DNA of 64,000 nt, from the NCBI RefSeq assembly GCF_963931295.1, contig NZ_OZ007001.1, positions 806,001-870,000 on the forward strand, read 5' to 3'. Source of the stretch: an uncultured Mailhella sp. (GTDB lineage Bacteria; Desulfobacterota; Desulfovibrionia; Desulfovibrionales; Desulfovibrionaceae). The translations under genes were made by a program, and so were the position numbers. Shown here in pieces: positions 35,763-47,210 of the stretch; the first letter of the stretch is position 1, and each line of letters opens with the position of its first letter. The notes below the pieces were generated by a model that saw only the letters and a program-made list of their open reading frames with translations, ran no database searches and was not told the DNA's origin.

Positions 35763-36161
35763 TCAGCGCCTTGCGACGCGAATGCGGGCGATGGCGCGGG
35801 TGAGCGCAAGCTCGGCCCGGTGCACGTCCGTATCGGGCTTGGGATCGGACAGACGCTGTTCGGCGCGGGCCTTGGCCTGTTCCGCCCTGTCCACGTCGAT
35901 GTCGGAGGCCAGTTCGGCGGCTTCCGCCAGAATGGTCACCTTGTTGTCGGCGATCTGGGCGAATCCTCCGGATACGAAGACCCATTTCGTCGTGCCGCCC
36001 TGACGATAGTACAGGTCGCCGATCTTCAGCGCGGAAAGCATGGCCGCATGGGAAGGCAGGAGGCCGAACTGACCGTCCACGCCGCTCGCGCCCACATATT
36101 CCACGTCCGCCTGAAGCACAACCTTGTCGGGCGTGACGATATCGAGACGAAGACCTTCCAT
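35763..36161 (-). CDS. atpC: ATP synthase epsilon subunit
   Basis: 132 residues. It forms part of the central stalk of F1 and can inhibit ATP hydrolysis. N-terminal beta sandwich (LDIVTPDKVVLQADVEYVGASGVDGQFGLLPSHAAMLSAL) and C-terminal helical hairpin rich in Ala and Arg. ATG at 36161 with GGAGACCGCC. Last gene of the cluster, 12 bp after atpD. Confidence 0.96.
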   Translation of the reverse strand: MEGLRLDIVTPDKVVLQADVEYVGASGVDGQFGLLPSHAAMLSALKIGDLYYRQGGTTKWVFVSGGFAQIADNKVTILAEAAELASDIDVDRAEQAKARAEQRLSDPKPDTDVHRAELALTRAIARIRVARR

Positions 36162-36173
36162 GGCGGTCTCCTC

Positions 36174-37589
<1,416 letters not shown>

Positions 37590-37598
37590 CTAATGCTC

Positions 37599-38477
37599 CT
37601 ACTGGCTTTGCTGCGCATTTGCGCCGCCAACGATGTCGATAAGTTCGTTGGTGATGGCAGCCTGACGGGTCTTGTTGTAAAGAAGCGTCAGAGAATTGGT
37701 CAGTTCGTCGCAGTTGCGCGTGGCGTTGTCCATGGCGGCCATGCGCGCTGCGTTCTCGCTGGCGGAGTTGTCGAGAAGTCCGCGGTAGATCTGAACGTTC
37801 ACATAGCGGGGCAGCAGTTCCGCCAGCAGAACCCCGACTTCGGGTTCGTACAGGCATTCGGCCGCCGGCTTGTTGCCGTCCTCTTCCCTGGCGGCTGCGG
37901 TCACGGGCAGAAGCTCCATCTTCGTGGGAATCTGGCGCGTCATGCCCGCAAACTCGCTGTACACGAGGTACACTTCATCGGCCTCGCCGCTTTCATAAAG
38001 CTGCGACACCTTTCCGCCCAGACGGGCCGCCAGGCGGAAATCGAAGGAACCCATGACGTCTCCGTACGATTCGATGATCTCGTAGGAGGTCTTGCGCACC
38101 GCGTCGCGGCCCTTCCGGCCCACGCAGATGAACCGGACGCTCAGCCCCTCCTCGGTCTTGGCGCGGGCCAGATCGAGAGCGGTAGATATCAGATTGACGT
38201 TGAAGCCCCCGCACAGGCCGCGATCGGAGGAAAGAAGCACGACCACCGCCGACTTCACCTCCTTGTGGACCTGAAGCAGCGGATGAGCCGCTTCTTCCGT
38301 TCTGGCGGCAAGATCGCCCAGCATCTCGCCGAACTTTTCCGCGTAGGGGCGGAACCGTTCGATGCGGTTCTGAGCGCCGCGCAGCTTCGCCGAGGCGACC
38401 ATGCCCATGGCCCTCGTGATCTGCTTGGTCTTGCCGACGCCAGCTATCTGGAGTTTTACATCTTTCAACGAAGGCAT
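37599..38477 (-). CDS. atpG: ATP synthase gamma subunit
   Basis: 292 residues. Rotor shaft of F1: N-terminal helix KDVKLQIAGVGKTKQITRAMGMVASAKL and C-terminal helix ending in DNATRNCDELTNSLTLLYNK followed by RQAAITNELIDIVGGA, both highly conserved. The central SSDRGLCGGFN Rossmann strand is present. 3 bp after atpA. Confidence 0.98.
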   Translation of the reverse strand: MPSLKDVKLQIAGVGKTKQITRAMGMVASAKLRGAQNRIERFRPYAEKFGEMLGDLAARTEEAAHPLLQVHKEVKSAVVVLLSSDRGLCGGFNVNLISTALDLARAKTEEGLSVRFICVGRKGRDAVRKTSYEIIESYGDVMGSFDFRLAARLGGKVSQLYESGEADEVYLVYSEFAGMTRQIPTKMELLPVTAAAREEDGNKPAAECLYEPEVGVLLAELLPRYVNVQIYRGLLDNSASENAARMAAMDNATRNCDELTNSLTLLYNKTRQAAITNELIDIVGGANAQQSQ

Positions 38478-38480
38478 GAG

Positions 38481-39995
<1,515 letters not shown>

Positions 39996-39998
39996 GGC

Positions 39999-40550
39999 CT
40001 ACTCACCCCTCTTGATGGATTCCCTGAGGTTGTCGAGCTGCGCGCGCAGGCTTGCGTCGTACACCTTGTCTCCCACGCGGAAGACGATGCCTCCGATGAT
40101 GGAGGGATCGATGACGTATTCAAGCTCAAGCTTGCGCTCTGTCTGCGATTCCAACTTGTTCTTGATGCTGTCCTTGCGCGCGTCGTCCAGCTCCACGGCC
40201 GTGGTCACGACCCCGCGGGAGATGCCGCGGGCCTCGTCGAGCATGGCCGAAAAATCCGCCGCGATGGCGGGAATGAGCGGCAGCCGGTCCTTGTCGGCCA
40301 GCAGCGCGCAAAAACGTTGTTCCACGGCGCCGCCGCCCGCCACATCCAGCAGGGACAGCACCACTTTCTTCTTCTCCTCCGTGGAGAGGACGGGATTGCG
40401 AAAAGCCTCGGCCAGTTGAGGAGTCTTTTCCACAGCCTCGCCCAGAGCACTCAGAGACGCTCCATAGCGTTCCAATTCCGCCATGCCCGCCTCTTTTCCG
40501 ATGGAAAAGAGCGCCGAGGCATAACGCCGGGACACGACATTGCCAATCAC
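39999..40550 (-). CDS. atpH: ATP synthase delta subunit
   Basis: 183 residues. Connects the peripheral stalk to the top of F1. Helical N-terminal domain (RRYASALFSIGKEAG) and a C-terminal DPSIIGGIVFRVGDKVYDAS box typical of delta/OSCP. The GTG start overlaps the atpF stop (GTGA). Confidence 0.95.
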   Translation of the reverse strand: MIGNVVSRRYASALFSIGKEAGMAELERYGASLSALGEAVEKTPQLAEAFRNPVLSTEEKKKVVLSLLDVAGGGAVEQRFCALLADKDRLPLIPAIAADFSAMLDEARGISRGVVTTAVELDDARKDSIKNKLESQTERKLELEYVIDPSIIGGIVFRVGDKVYDASLRAQLDNLRESIKRGE

Positions 40551-41107
40551 TGCAGCACCACCTTGGTCAACGATTTGTCGATCAGTTTCTGATGCGTCGT
40601 GGCATCCAGCCTGTCGCGAAGGCTCTTTTCCACCTCCGCAACGATGGTGTCGGCCATACGTTCGCGAATGGCTTCAAGCTCGGCCTTGCCTTCCTGCTCC
40701 GCGCCCTTCTTCGCCTGCTCCACAATGTGGGCGGCCTGGGCCTCGGCCTCGGACACGATGGCGGCCTTGATGCGTTCCGCCTGCGCGCGGCCTTCTTCCA
40801 GAAGCTTTGCGCATTCCGCTTCCACGTCGGCTATCTGACGCTCGACCTCGGCAAGCCGGGCCTCGGCCTCCTGCTTGCGTTTGGCCAGATCGTCCATTTC
40901 CTGAACGATTTCCTCACGGCGACCCGTGAAAAACTTTTTGATGAGCTTGCCTGCCGCGTACCAGATGATGCCGACAAAGATGGCGGCATTGATCACGCGC
41001 AGCAGAAAGTCTCCCCACGGCAGGGAATGCCCGTCGCTCGCGGACGCAACCTGGCAGGAAATCAGGACCAGAGCGCAGGCCGTCACTATACCATAGATTC
41101 TTTGCAC
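40547..41107 (-). CDS. atpF: ATP synthase b subunit with signal-like N-terminal extension
   Basis: 186 residues. Peripheral stalk: a membrane helix (about 33-52) followed by a long charged coiled coil. Unlike most b subunits it begins with an extra hydrophobic segment, MQRIYGIVTACALVLISC, ending near ASASDG, which reads like a cleavable signal peptide; similar extensions occur in other Desulfovibrio b subunits (recalled). GTG start with AAGGAGA. 24 bp after atpF'. Confidence 0.93.
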   Translation of the reverse strand: MQRIYGIVTACALVLISCQVASASDGHSLPWGDFLLRVINAAIFVGIIWYAAGKLIKKFFTGRREEIVQEMDDLAKRKQEAEARLAEVERQIADVEAECAKLLEEGRAQAERIKAAIVSEAEAQAAHIVEQAKKGAEQEGKAELEAIRERMADTIVAEVEKSLRDRLDATTHQKLIDKSLTKVVLQ

Positions 41108-41131
41108 GCCGTTCTCCTTGCTGCGATGATG

Positions 41132-41548
41132 CTATCCGAGCATGGCCTTGAGAGCCACCTGAACAAAATCGCCCACCCTGCCGTCGAGCTCGCGCCTGGC
41201 TTCCGCGCTCTCCGTGCGGACGCGCTCGGCGGCGGCTCTGTGGATGGCGCGGGCCTCGTCGCCCGCCTCGTTCAAACGGGCCTGAGCGGTTTGTTCCGCG
41301 GCAGCCTTCATGCTCTTGCGCACAGCCGCCACTTCCGCGCGGGCCTTTTCGATGCGGGCGTTGTAACCTTCCATCTTGAGCCCGGCCTCGCCTTCCAGGG
41401 AGGCGGCGGCTCCTCTCAGTTCATCGTTCTGCGAGTTGCGGCGGGCAATGACACCGCGCACCGGGCGCACGATAAGGTAATTGATGATCGCCAGGGCGAT
41501 CAAAAAGTTCACCAACTGAATCAGGAGGGTTATGTCGATGTTGATCAT
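41132..41548 (-). CDS. atpF': ATP synthase b' subunit
   Basis: 138 residues. Single N-terminal membrane helix (DITLLIQLVNFLIALAIINY) and a coiled coil, so it is a second, shorter peripheral stalk subunit forming a b/b' heterodimer. ATG at 41546-41548 follows GGAGG by eight bases; an in-frame ATG five codons earlier lacks that signal. First gene of atpF'-F-H-A-G-D-C. The F0 a and c genes are absent here and must lie elsewhere. Confidence 0.92.
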   Translation of the reverse strand: MINIDITLLIQLVNFLIALAIINYLIVRPVRGVIARRNSQNDELRGAAASLEGEAGLKMEGYNARIEKARAEVAAVRKSMKAAAEQTAQARLNEAGDEARAIHRAAAERVRTESAEARRELDGRVGDFVQVALKAMLG

Positions 41549-41654
41549 TCCGAGAACCTCCAACCGAAGCTGTAAAAAGGGGCCACTCTACCATTGCATT
41601 CTAAGCCCCCAAAGTTCTGCGCTCCTGAATTATTGGGAGTAGAATCATTTTTTT

Positions 41655-41683
41655 TAGCTACCCCGTTTTCCGCACTTTGTCAA
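41655..41683 (-). promoter_or_regulatory. sigma70-type promoter of the ATP synthase operon
   Basis: On the minus strand TTGACA (41678-41683) and TAGCTA (41655-41660) are 17 bases apart. This predicts a 5' leader of about 100 bases before atpF'. Confidence 0.7.
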
Positions 41684-42937
41684 AGCCGATACACTTTTTT
41701 TTCAAGAAATAAACAGGTTCCGCCACGTCTTTTGCACAAAAAGTTACAAAATATGCGAACAGGTCATATCATACCGGAAAGCCTCTTTCTTTTGTCTTTG
41801 AAGGAGACGCGCGTCTTCCGAAACACGAACAAAAGCCGTTTGCATTTCAGAATCCTCCCGTATTTCGCCCCGGGAAAAAATAAATAAAATTCTGATCGAT
41901 CTTTTTTTCACGATACTGAAATACCCTCTGTTTTTCGTTGATATACCTTGTTATTGCAGGAAAAGTCGTCGAAAACGCCTGTATTTTTTCCTCAGTCGGG
42001 AAAAAACTCGCGCAGCCGGGCAATTGTCACAAAACTGACACAATTCTCTCCGGGGTCACGCCTCATTCCGGCAAAGATCCTTGCCGAAAAGGCCGATGCA
42101 CGGTGCTGTGGGCACGAAGCGAAGCGGCGGCAAAGCCCGCGGCGGGGCCGCAGACCTGTGGCTTTTGCGTGGAGCCACTGACCTGCCCCACTCGATTGCA
42201 CGAAGTTATGCGGAAAAATTCGGAAGCCGCGGTTGCGCCTCCGCCGGCAGCAGGCCCTGCCATGCACGCATCCCGACGCACGTCTGCACCGCTGCTTTCC
42301 GCCCCCTCCCCCAAAACAGAAACAGCACCGAGCTCCCGGCCAAGCGCGGAGCGCAAAAAAATACCCGTATCAGAGATGAAGACGGACAACCGCCCAGCCC
42401 CTGATCCGCCGCTGCCATTTCCCCAAAGAGCAATGATGCACCGATGGACCTCACGACGGAATCGTCGGGAATTCCCTGAAGAACAACGATGCAGGAAGCG
42501 ATCTCCTGATGAAAAAGCCCTGCACGGCGGCCCTCTTCGTCGGGCAACCGGCGGCGCAGTGTCAAGATTGTTTTTTTCTCACACGTGAGGGGAGATGGAA
42601 CAGAGTTTTGAAGAGGCCGTGAGCTTTTCGTTTTTCCCCGTGCGGCGGAGCGGCCCTTCCCTCTTCCCCCGGCCCACGCTTGCGCATGTTCCCTGCCCTG
42701 CTTGACGGAACGAGTCGATGAAGGAAGCCCCGGAAGCCTTGATTGCGCTTTTCGGCGGTGTACAGCCCCGAACAGGCGCGCATCCCGAACCACTTCTGTT
42801 CTTTGATTTTTGCAGAAACCTCTACGCAAGGCAGGAGCAGCAGAATACCGAGCTTTTCCGGGCACACCTTCGAACAGGCAAGGTGCAGCCGTTCTGAACG
42901 CGCGACTCATCGCCGCCTGAAAGCCCCGCTCCTGCAA
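41684..42937. other. long spacer between the ATP synthase promoter and rodA
   Basis: 1.25 kb without a supported gene. AT-rich to about 42060, then GC-rich. Open frames in the GC-rich half lack binding sites and known motifs. It contains two diverged copies of a ~67-bp sequence (42221-42286 and 42731-42798). Confidence 0.6.
42221..42798. repeat. two diverged direct copies of a ~67-bp sequence
   Basis: Copy one 42221-42286 and copy two 42731-42798 both begin CGGAAGCC, have TTGCGC at +12, and end CGCATCCCGAnnCACnTCTG. Similarity may extend further (ACCGAGCT at 42328 and 42847). Identity is partial, so the copies are old. Confidence 0.55.
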
Positions 42938-44050
42938 CTAGCTCTTGAACACGAAACGGCGCATGGAAATGCTGAGCACGATGCCCACAAGGGCGCAGTT
43001 CACCACCAGCGCCGTGCCGCCGTAGCTGATGAACGGCAGCGGCATGCCCACCACGGGCATGAGCCCCACCACCATGCCGATGTTCACGATGATCTGCCAG
43101 AAGAAGTAGAAGAATATGCCCGCGGCCAGCGTGCTGCCGAAGCGGTCCTTGGCGTCGCGCACCGTGCTGTACATGGCCATGAGGAACAGGCAGAACAGCG
43201 TGACCAGCGTCATGCAGCCCGCGAACCCCCATTCCTCGCCGAACACGGCAATGGCGAAGTCGGTGTGCTTTTCCGGCAGGAAGCGCAGCTGACTCTGCGT
43301 GCCCGCCAGAAACCCCTTGCCGAACATCTCGCCCGAACCGATGGCTATCTGCGACTGAATGATGTGATATCCCGCACCGCGGGGATCGCGCGTGGGGTCG
43401 AGGAACGTCAGAATGCGCTCCTGCTGATAGTCGTGCAGCACGAACCAGCCGAGCGGCATGAGCAGCGGAATGACCACGAGACACACGCGCAGCACCTTCC
43501 ACTTCACGCCGTGAAAGAGCACCATGCCGCCGAGCAGCACCAGCACGGTGAGCCCGGAGCCGAGGTCGGGCTGCTTGGCGATGAACAGAAAGGGAACCAC
43601 GCCGATGGCGAGCACCTGCCCGAGTCTTTTCCAGCCCAGCGACTCCCCGTCGCGGCAGAGGGCCTTGGCGCCCATCATGAGCACGGCGAACTTGGCCAGC
43701 TCGCTCGGCTGCAGGTTCATGACGCCGAGATCTATCCAGCGCTTGGCGCCGTACACGGTTTTGCCCACGATGGGCACCAGCATGAGCAGAATGAGTACAA
43801 TGACGTAGCACGGCACCGCCAGTCGTTCGATGCGCCGGTAGTCGATGAGCATGCACGTCACCATGACGCAAAGTCCGATCAGCCCCCACACGAGCTGACG
43901 CTGATAAAAGGGCGAAAGCACGAAACCGCCTTCGATGCGGGAGCCGCTCGCGGAATACAGGTTCACCATGCCCACGGCGAACAGCAGGATGGTGATGAAG
44001 ACAAGCCCCCAGTTTATCTGGAAGAACATTCTTCTGTCGGGCATCTGCAT
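42938..44050 (-). CDS. rodA: rod-shape SEDS peptidoglycan polymerase RodA
   Basis: 370 residues, about ten membrane helices. Glycosyltransferase that polymerises lipid II during elongation. SEDS motifs: NLYSASGSR, GAKRWIDLG, LQPSELAKFA, AKQPDLGSGL, the large loop FGKGFLAGTQSQLRFLPEKH with the catalytic-region Asp in HTDFAIAVFGEEWG, and the C-terminal LPFISYGGTALV. The ATG at 44050 follows GAGG. A terminator-like hairpin ends about 15 bases before the start (44066-44090). It follows proC and ndk; MrdA/PBP2 and mreBCD are not in the window. Confidence 0.95.
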   Translation of the reverse strand: MQMPDRRMFFQINWGLVFITILLFAVGMVNLYSASGSRIEGGFVLSPFYQRQLVWGLIGLCVMVTCMLIDYRRIERLAVPCYVIVLILLMLVPIVGKTVYGAKRWIDLGVMNLQPSELAKFAVLMMGAKALCRDGESLGWKRLGQVLAIGVVPFLFIAKQPDLGSGLTVLVLLGGMVLFHGVKWKVLRVCLVVIPLLMPLGWFVLHDYQQERILTFLDPTRDPRGAGYHIIQSQIAIGSGEMFGKGFLAGTQSQLRFLPEKHTDFAIAVFGEEWGFAGCMTLVTLFCLFLMAMYSTVRDAKDRFGSTLAAGIFFYFFWQIIVNIGMVVGLMPVVGMPLPFISYGGTALVVNCALVGIVLSISMRRFVFKS

Positions 44051-44065
44051 GGAGAACCTCGGCGA

Positions 44066-44090
44066 AAAACGCCGGGAACATTCCCGGCGC
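44066..44090 (-). terminator. terminator-like hairpin just before the rodA ribosome-binding site
   Basis: CGCCGGGAA (44070-44078) pairs with TTCCCGGCG (44081-44089), a 9-bp stem with a 2-base loop, followed on the minus strand by TTTTT. Transcripts from ndk-proC should largely stop here unless it is opened. Confidence 0.7.
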
Positions 44091-44147
44091 TGAGAAAAAA
44101 GATGAGGGCGCATGAGGCGGCACTGACGCGTTTTCGCGTCGGCCGCG

Positions 44148-44180
44148 TTTCTCCGGTCCGCGCCCGGCAGACCGGAGAAA
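44148..44180. other. perfect 11-bp hairpin between proC and rodA
   Basis: TTTCTCCGGTC pairs with GACCGGAGAAA around an 11-base loop, 12 bp after the proC stop. No T run follows on the minus strand. It could fold together with the terminator-like hairpin next to it. Confidence 0.6.
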
Positions 44181-44191
44181 TCGCAAGAACG

Positions 44192-44992
44192 TTATTTGCC
44201 CGCGGCCATTTCCTGATCGCGTTTCAGGGCTTCGAGCACGGCGTCGGTCACGTGACCGGGCACGGCGCAGCGTTCCATGTGGTTCACGCCGCGGATCGTG
44301 GTGCCGGAGGGCGAGCACACCTTCACGCGCAGATCGGCAAAGCTTTCGCCGCTCTCCAGGGCAAGGCGGGCCGTGCCTTCCACCATGGCGGCGATGAGCT
44401 CGCGGGAGACGCCGGCCTTGAGGCCCATGGTGATGCCCGCATTGAGCAGTCCTTCCATGAACAGCAGCACGAAGGCCGGACCGCAGCCCACCAGCGAGGA
44501 GAACGCCGGAAACTGCGCTTCGGGCAGCACCACGGCAATGCCCATGAGCCGGAACATGGTCAGCAGCTCGTCGGCCGCGGCCTTGTCCAGCTTGGGATCG
44601 TCGAAACAGAGGGCGAACACGCCCTTCCCCACGACCACGGGCAGATTGGGCATGCAGCGCACTACGGGGCAGCGGTTTTCCACGCCCAGGCGCAGCTTTT
44701 CCTGCGAGAAGGCGGCCGCAAGCGACACCACCACCTTGGATTCGTCCAGCGCGGGGCGGATTTCTTCCAGCATGGCTTCCATCTGATAGGGCTTCACCGC
44801 AAGAATGACGATGTCGGAACGCTGCGCAAGTTCCAGCGGCGTTTCCACGAAGGTCACGCGGCCTTCGGGGCCTATGCCTTCCACCTTGGCGCGGGTGTGA
44901 TCGTGGCCGAGCAGTTCAAAGTCGTGCGGGACAAGTCCCTTGAGCACGCCTCCGCCCATGTTGCCGCAGCCTATGCAACCGATTCTCTTCAT
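44192..44992 (-). CDS. proC: pyrroline-5-carboxylate reductase
   Basis: 266 residues. Last step of proline synthesis, with NAD(P)H. N-terminal Rossmann motif GCGNMGGGVLKGL; AVKPYQMEAMLEEI; the substrate region VGCGPAFVLLFMEGL, and SPSGTTIRGV near the C terminus, all typical of ProC. ATG at 44992, four bases after the ndk stop, so co-transcribed with ndk. Confidence 0.95.
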   Translation of the reverse strand: MKRIGCIGCGNMGGGVLKGLVPHDFELLGHDHTRAKVEGIGPEGRVTFVETPLELAQRSDIVILAVKPYQMEAMLEEIRPALDESKVVVSLAAAFSQEKLRLGVENRCPVVRCMPNLPVVVGKGVFALCFDDPKLDKAAADELLTMFRLMGIAVVLPEAQFPAFSSLVGCGPAFVLLFMEGLLNAGITMGLKAGVSRELIAAMVEGTARLALESGESFADLRVKVCSPSGTTIRGVNHMERCAVPGHVTDAVLEALKRDQEMAAGK

Positions 44993-44995
44993 GGC

Positions 44996-45415
44996 TCAGC
45001 CCACGATTTCCGTCCGGCTGAAGAAGAAGGCGATTTCCCGAGCGGCGGTTTCGGGAGCGTCGGAGCCGTGAACGGCGTTGGCCTGAACGCTCTGGGCGTA
45101 GAGCTTGCGGATGGTGCCTTCCGCCGCGGCGGCGGGATTGGTGGCTCCCATGAGCGCGCGATAGGAGGCGATGGCGTCTTCCCCTTCCAGCACCGAGCAG
45201 ACCACGGGGCCGGAAATCATGTATTCCACGAGATCCGCGTAGAAGGGACGTTCCTTGTGTACTTCGTAAAAGGCTTCCGCCTGAGCGCGGGTGAGCCGGA
45301 TCATCTTCATGGCCACGATGCGCAGGCCGCTCTTCTGGATCATGGCCAGAATCTCGCCCTGCAGATTGCGGGACACGGCGTCGGGCTTGATGATGGAAAG
45401 GGTTTGCTGAAGCAT
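44996..45415 (-). CDS. ndk: nucleoside-diphosphate kinase
   Basis: 139 residues, the usual length. Transfers the gamma phosphate between nucleoside triphosphates and diphosphates through a phosphohistidine, visible in [29 protein letters not shown] is the typical N terminus. ATG at 45415 with GGAGGAATTC. First gene of ndk-proC, with rodA behind. Confidence 0.97.
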   Translation of the reverse strand: MLQQTLSIIKPDAVSRNLQGEILAMIQKSGLRIVAMKMIRLTRAQAEAFYEVHKERPFYADLVEYMISGPVVCSVLEGEDAIASYRALMGATNPAAAAEGTIRKLYAQSVQANAVHGSDAPETAAREIAFFFSRTEIVG

Positions 45416-45654
45416 GAATTCCTCCGTCCTGACGTTGCGGGGCGGATGCACGACCGCCCCCGGGGAAAAAACGGGCACGCGGCCCTTTCGGAGCGCCGCG
45501 CCGGGCGGTCGCGCCGATACGTCCGCGGGCCGGAGCGCAGACCCGTCGAACGAAACATGTCATGCGCGCCCGACATGGCGGCAGGCGCGCATTGCTTCCC
45601 CGGGAACGCGGTCAAAAGCCCTTCCCCTGTTCCGGCCGAAGCGGCCCGGGGCAG

Positions 45655-45691
45655 AAAAAGCCTCCGCCTTCCCGCGCGGAAAGACGGAGGC
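45655..45691 (-). terminator. terminator after the C-terminal processing protease gene
   Basis: GCCTCCG (45660-45666) pairs with CGGAGGC (45685-45691), with further partial pairing inside and five T on the minus strand. Confidence 0.75.
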
Positions 45692-45697
45692 GAAACG

Positions 45698-46996
45698 CTA
45701 ATTTTTGAGAGTCTTCAGCACCGGCAGCGTCTTCACGAACTGAAGAGCCAGACGAAGCTGATTGTCTCTTGCGAGCATGGCGCTCATGTCTTCGGCGTCG
45801 CCCGTCTTTTCCTCATCCTTGCGGGGTCCCGCCTTTTCGTCCTTCTGTTCCAGATGGCCGCGCAGATCCTTTTCGCGCAGGAGCAGCGCGGGTTCTGCGG
45901 CGTCCTCGCGGGGAGCCTCCCAGGCCACCTCGAAGTCGGGCGTAATGCCCTCGGCCTGAATGGACTTGCCCGAAGGCGTGTAATAGCGGGCCACGGTGAG
46001 CTTGAGACCCGCGCCGTCGGCCAGCGGAATGAGATTCTGCACCGAGCCCTTGCCGAACGTGCGCTCGCCGAGAATAAGGGCCCGCTTCTGATCGCGCAGC
46101 GCGCCGGCCACGATTTCGGAAGCCGAGGCGGAACCGGAATTCACCAGCACCACGAGCGGACAATCCACGTCGTCGGGCTGGGCGTGCGCCTTGAAGGTGC
46201 GCTCGGAAGACGGATCGCGGCCGCGCATGGACACGATGACGCCGTCCTTGAGAAACTGATCGGCCACCTCGACGCTCTGATCGAGAAGTCCGCCGGGGTT
46301 GTTGCGCAGATCGAGCACCACGCCCTTGAGCGCGCCCCTGGCTCTGGCCTTGGACACGGCTTCGGCAAGTTCCTGCGCGGTGTGTCCGCTGAAGCGCGTG
46401 AGACGAATCCACCAGTAGCCGGGCTCAAGCTCGCGCGACTTCACGCTGATGAGCGGAATGGCGTCGCGCTTGATCTTCATGGTCACGGGGCGGGAGCTGT
46501 TCTTGTGCAGCACCTGCAGTTCCACCGTAGTGCCGCGCTTGCCGCGCATTTTGGAAACTACTTCGGTGAGCGACATTTCCATGGTGTACTGACCGTCCAC
46601 GGCAATGATGGCATCGCCCGCGCGCAGACCGGCCTTGTAGCCGGGCGTGTCCTCGATGGGGCTCACCACCATGACCTGACCGTTCTCCATGGTGATTTCC
46701 ACGCCCACGCCGAAGAATTCGCCGCTGGTGTTCTCCTGCATTTCCTGAAATTCCTTTTCCGACATGAGCGTGGAATGAGGATCCAGGTTCTGCAGCATGC
46801 CCTTGAGCGCGCCGTCGAGCAGTTCCTTCTGAGAAACATCATTAACATAGTACTGCTCCACCATGTCCAGAATCTGGCTGAAGCGGCGCAGGGAATCGTA
46901 GTCGTTTTCCGCGCTGACGGCCTTCATCACGCCGCCGCCGGACAAAAATGTGACAAGGGCGAGCGCCGCCGTGGTCAGCACGCGAATCTTTTGCAT
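45698..46996 (-). CDS. C-terminal processing peptidase (S41 family, CtpA/Prc)
   Basis: 432 residues with a signal peptide or anchor (residues 1-28). Periplasmic serine protease that trims C termini. PDZ domain (about 85-170, with VVSPIEDTPGYKAGLRAGD); catalytic Ser in NSGSASASEIVAGAL and Lys in ILGERTFGKGSVQ. The C-terminal ~70 residues are charged and variable. ATG at 46994-46996 with GGAGG. Single gene between a terminator and its own promoter. Confidence 0.95.
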   Translation of the reverse strand: MQKIRVLTTAALALVTFLSGGGVMKAVSAENDYDSLRRFSQILDMVEQYYVNDVSQKELLDGALKGMLQNLDPHSTLMSEKEFQEMQENTSGEFFGVGVEITMENGQVMVVSPIEDTPGYKAGLRAGDAIIAVDGQYTMEMSLTEVVSKMRGKRGTTVELQVLHKNSSRPVTMKIKRDAIPLISVKSRELEPGYWWIRLTRFSGHTAQELAEAVSKARARGALKGVVLDLRNNPGGLLDQSVEVADQFLKDGVIVSMRGRDPSSERTFKAHAQPDDVDCPLVVLVNSGSASASEIVAGALRDQKRALILGERTFGKGSVQNLIPLADGAGLKLTVARYYTPSGKSIQAEGITPDFEVAWEAPREDAAEPALLLREKDLRGHLEQKDEKAGPRKDEEKTGDAEDMSAMLARDNQLRLALQFVKTLPVLKTLKN

Positions 46997-47029
46997 GGGA
47001 GCCTCCGATTGGGATGGAACATGCGGAAC

Positions 47030-47058
47030 ACGATAGAGCCGATCCCACCAAAACGCAA
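47030..47058 (-). promoter_or_regulatory. sigma70-type promoter of the processing peptidase gene
   Basis: Minus strand TTGCGT (47053-47058), 17-base spacer, TATCGT (47030-47035), about 34 bases before the ATG. Confidence 0.55.
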
Positions 47059-47159
47059 CGTATTTCCTTTCCGTCAGACCGGGCGGCGGACAAAGCTGCT
47101 CCAGTTTTCCTTTATTTTTCCGCAAAGGCGCGCGCCCGCGCTCCGCCCCAACATTTCAT

Positions 47160-47188
47160 TTGACGAGCGGGAGAGAGAAACGTACCCC
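47160..47188 (+). promoter_or_regulatory. possible promoter of the HisD-like/EF-G pair
   Basis: TTGACG (47160-47165), 17-base spacer, TACCCC (47183-47188). The -10 box is poor, so confidence is low. Confidence 0.4.
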
Positions 47189-47210
47189 TTAAAGGAAAGG
47201 GAGATTGCAC

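Noticed and set aside
42206..42937. 243-codon minus-strand frame in the spacer before rodA
   Set aside because: No binding site, no motif, mixed composition; the two diverged repeats lie inside it, which suits non-coding sequence better.
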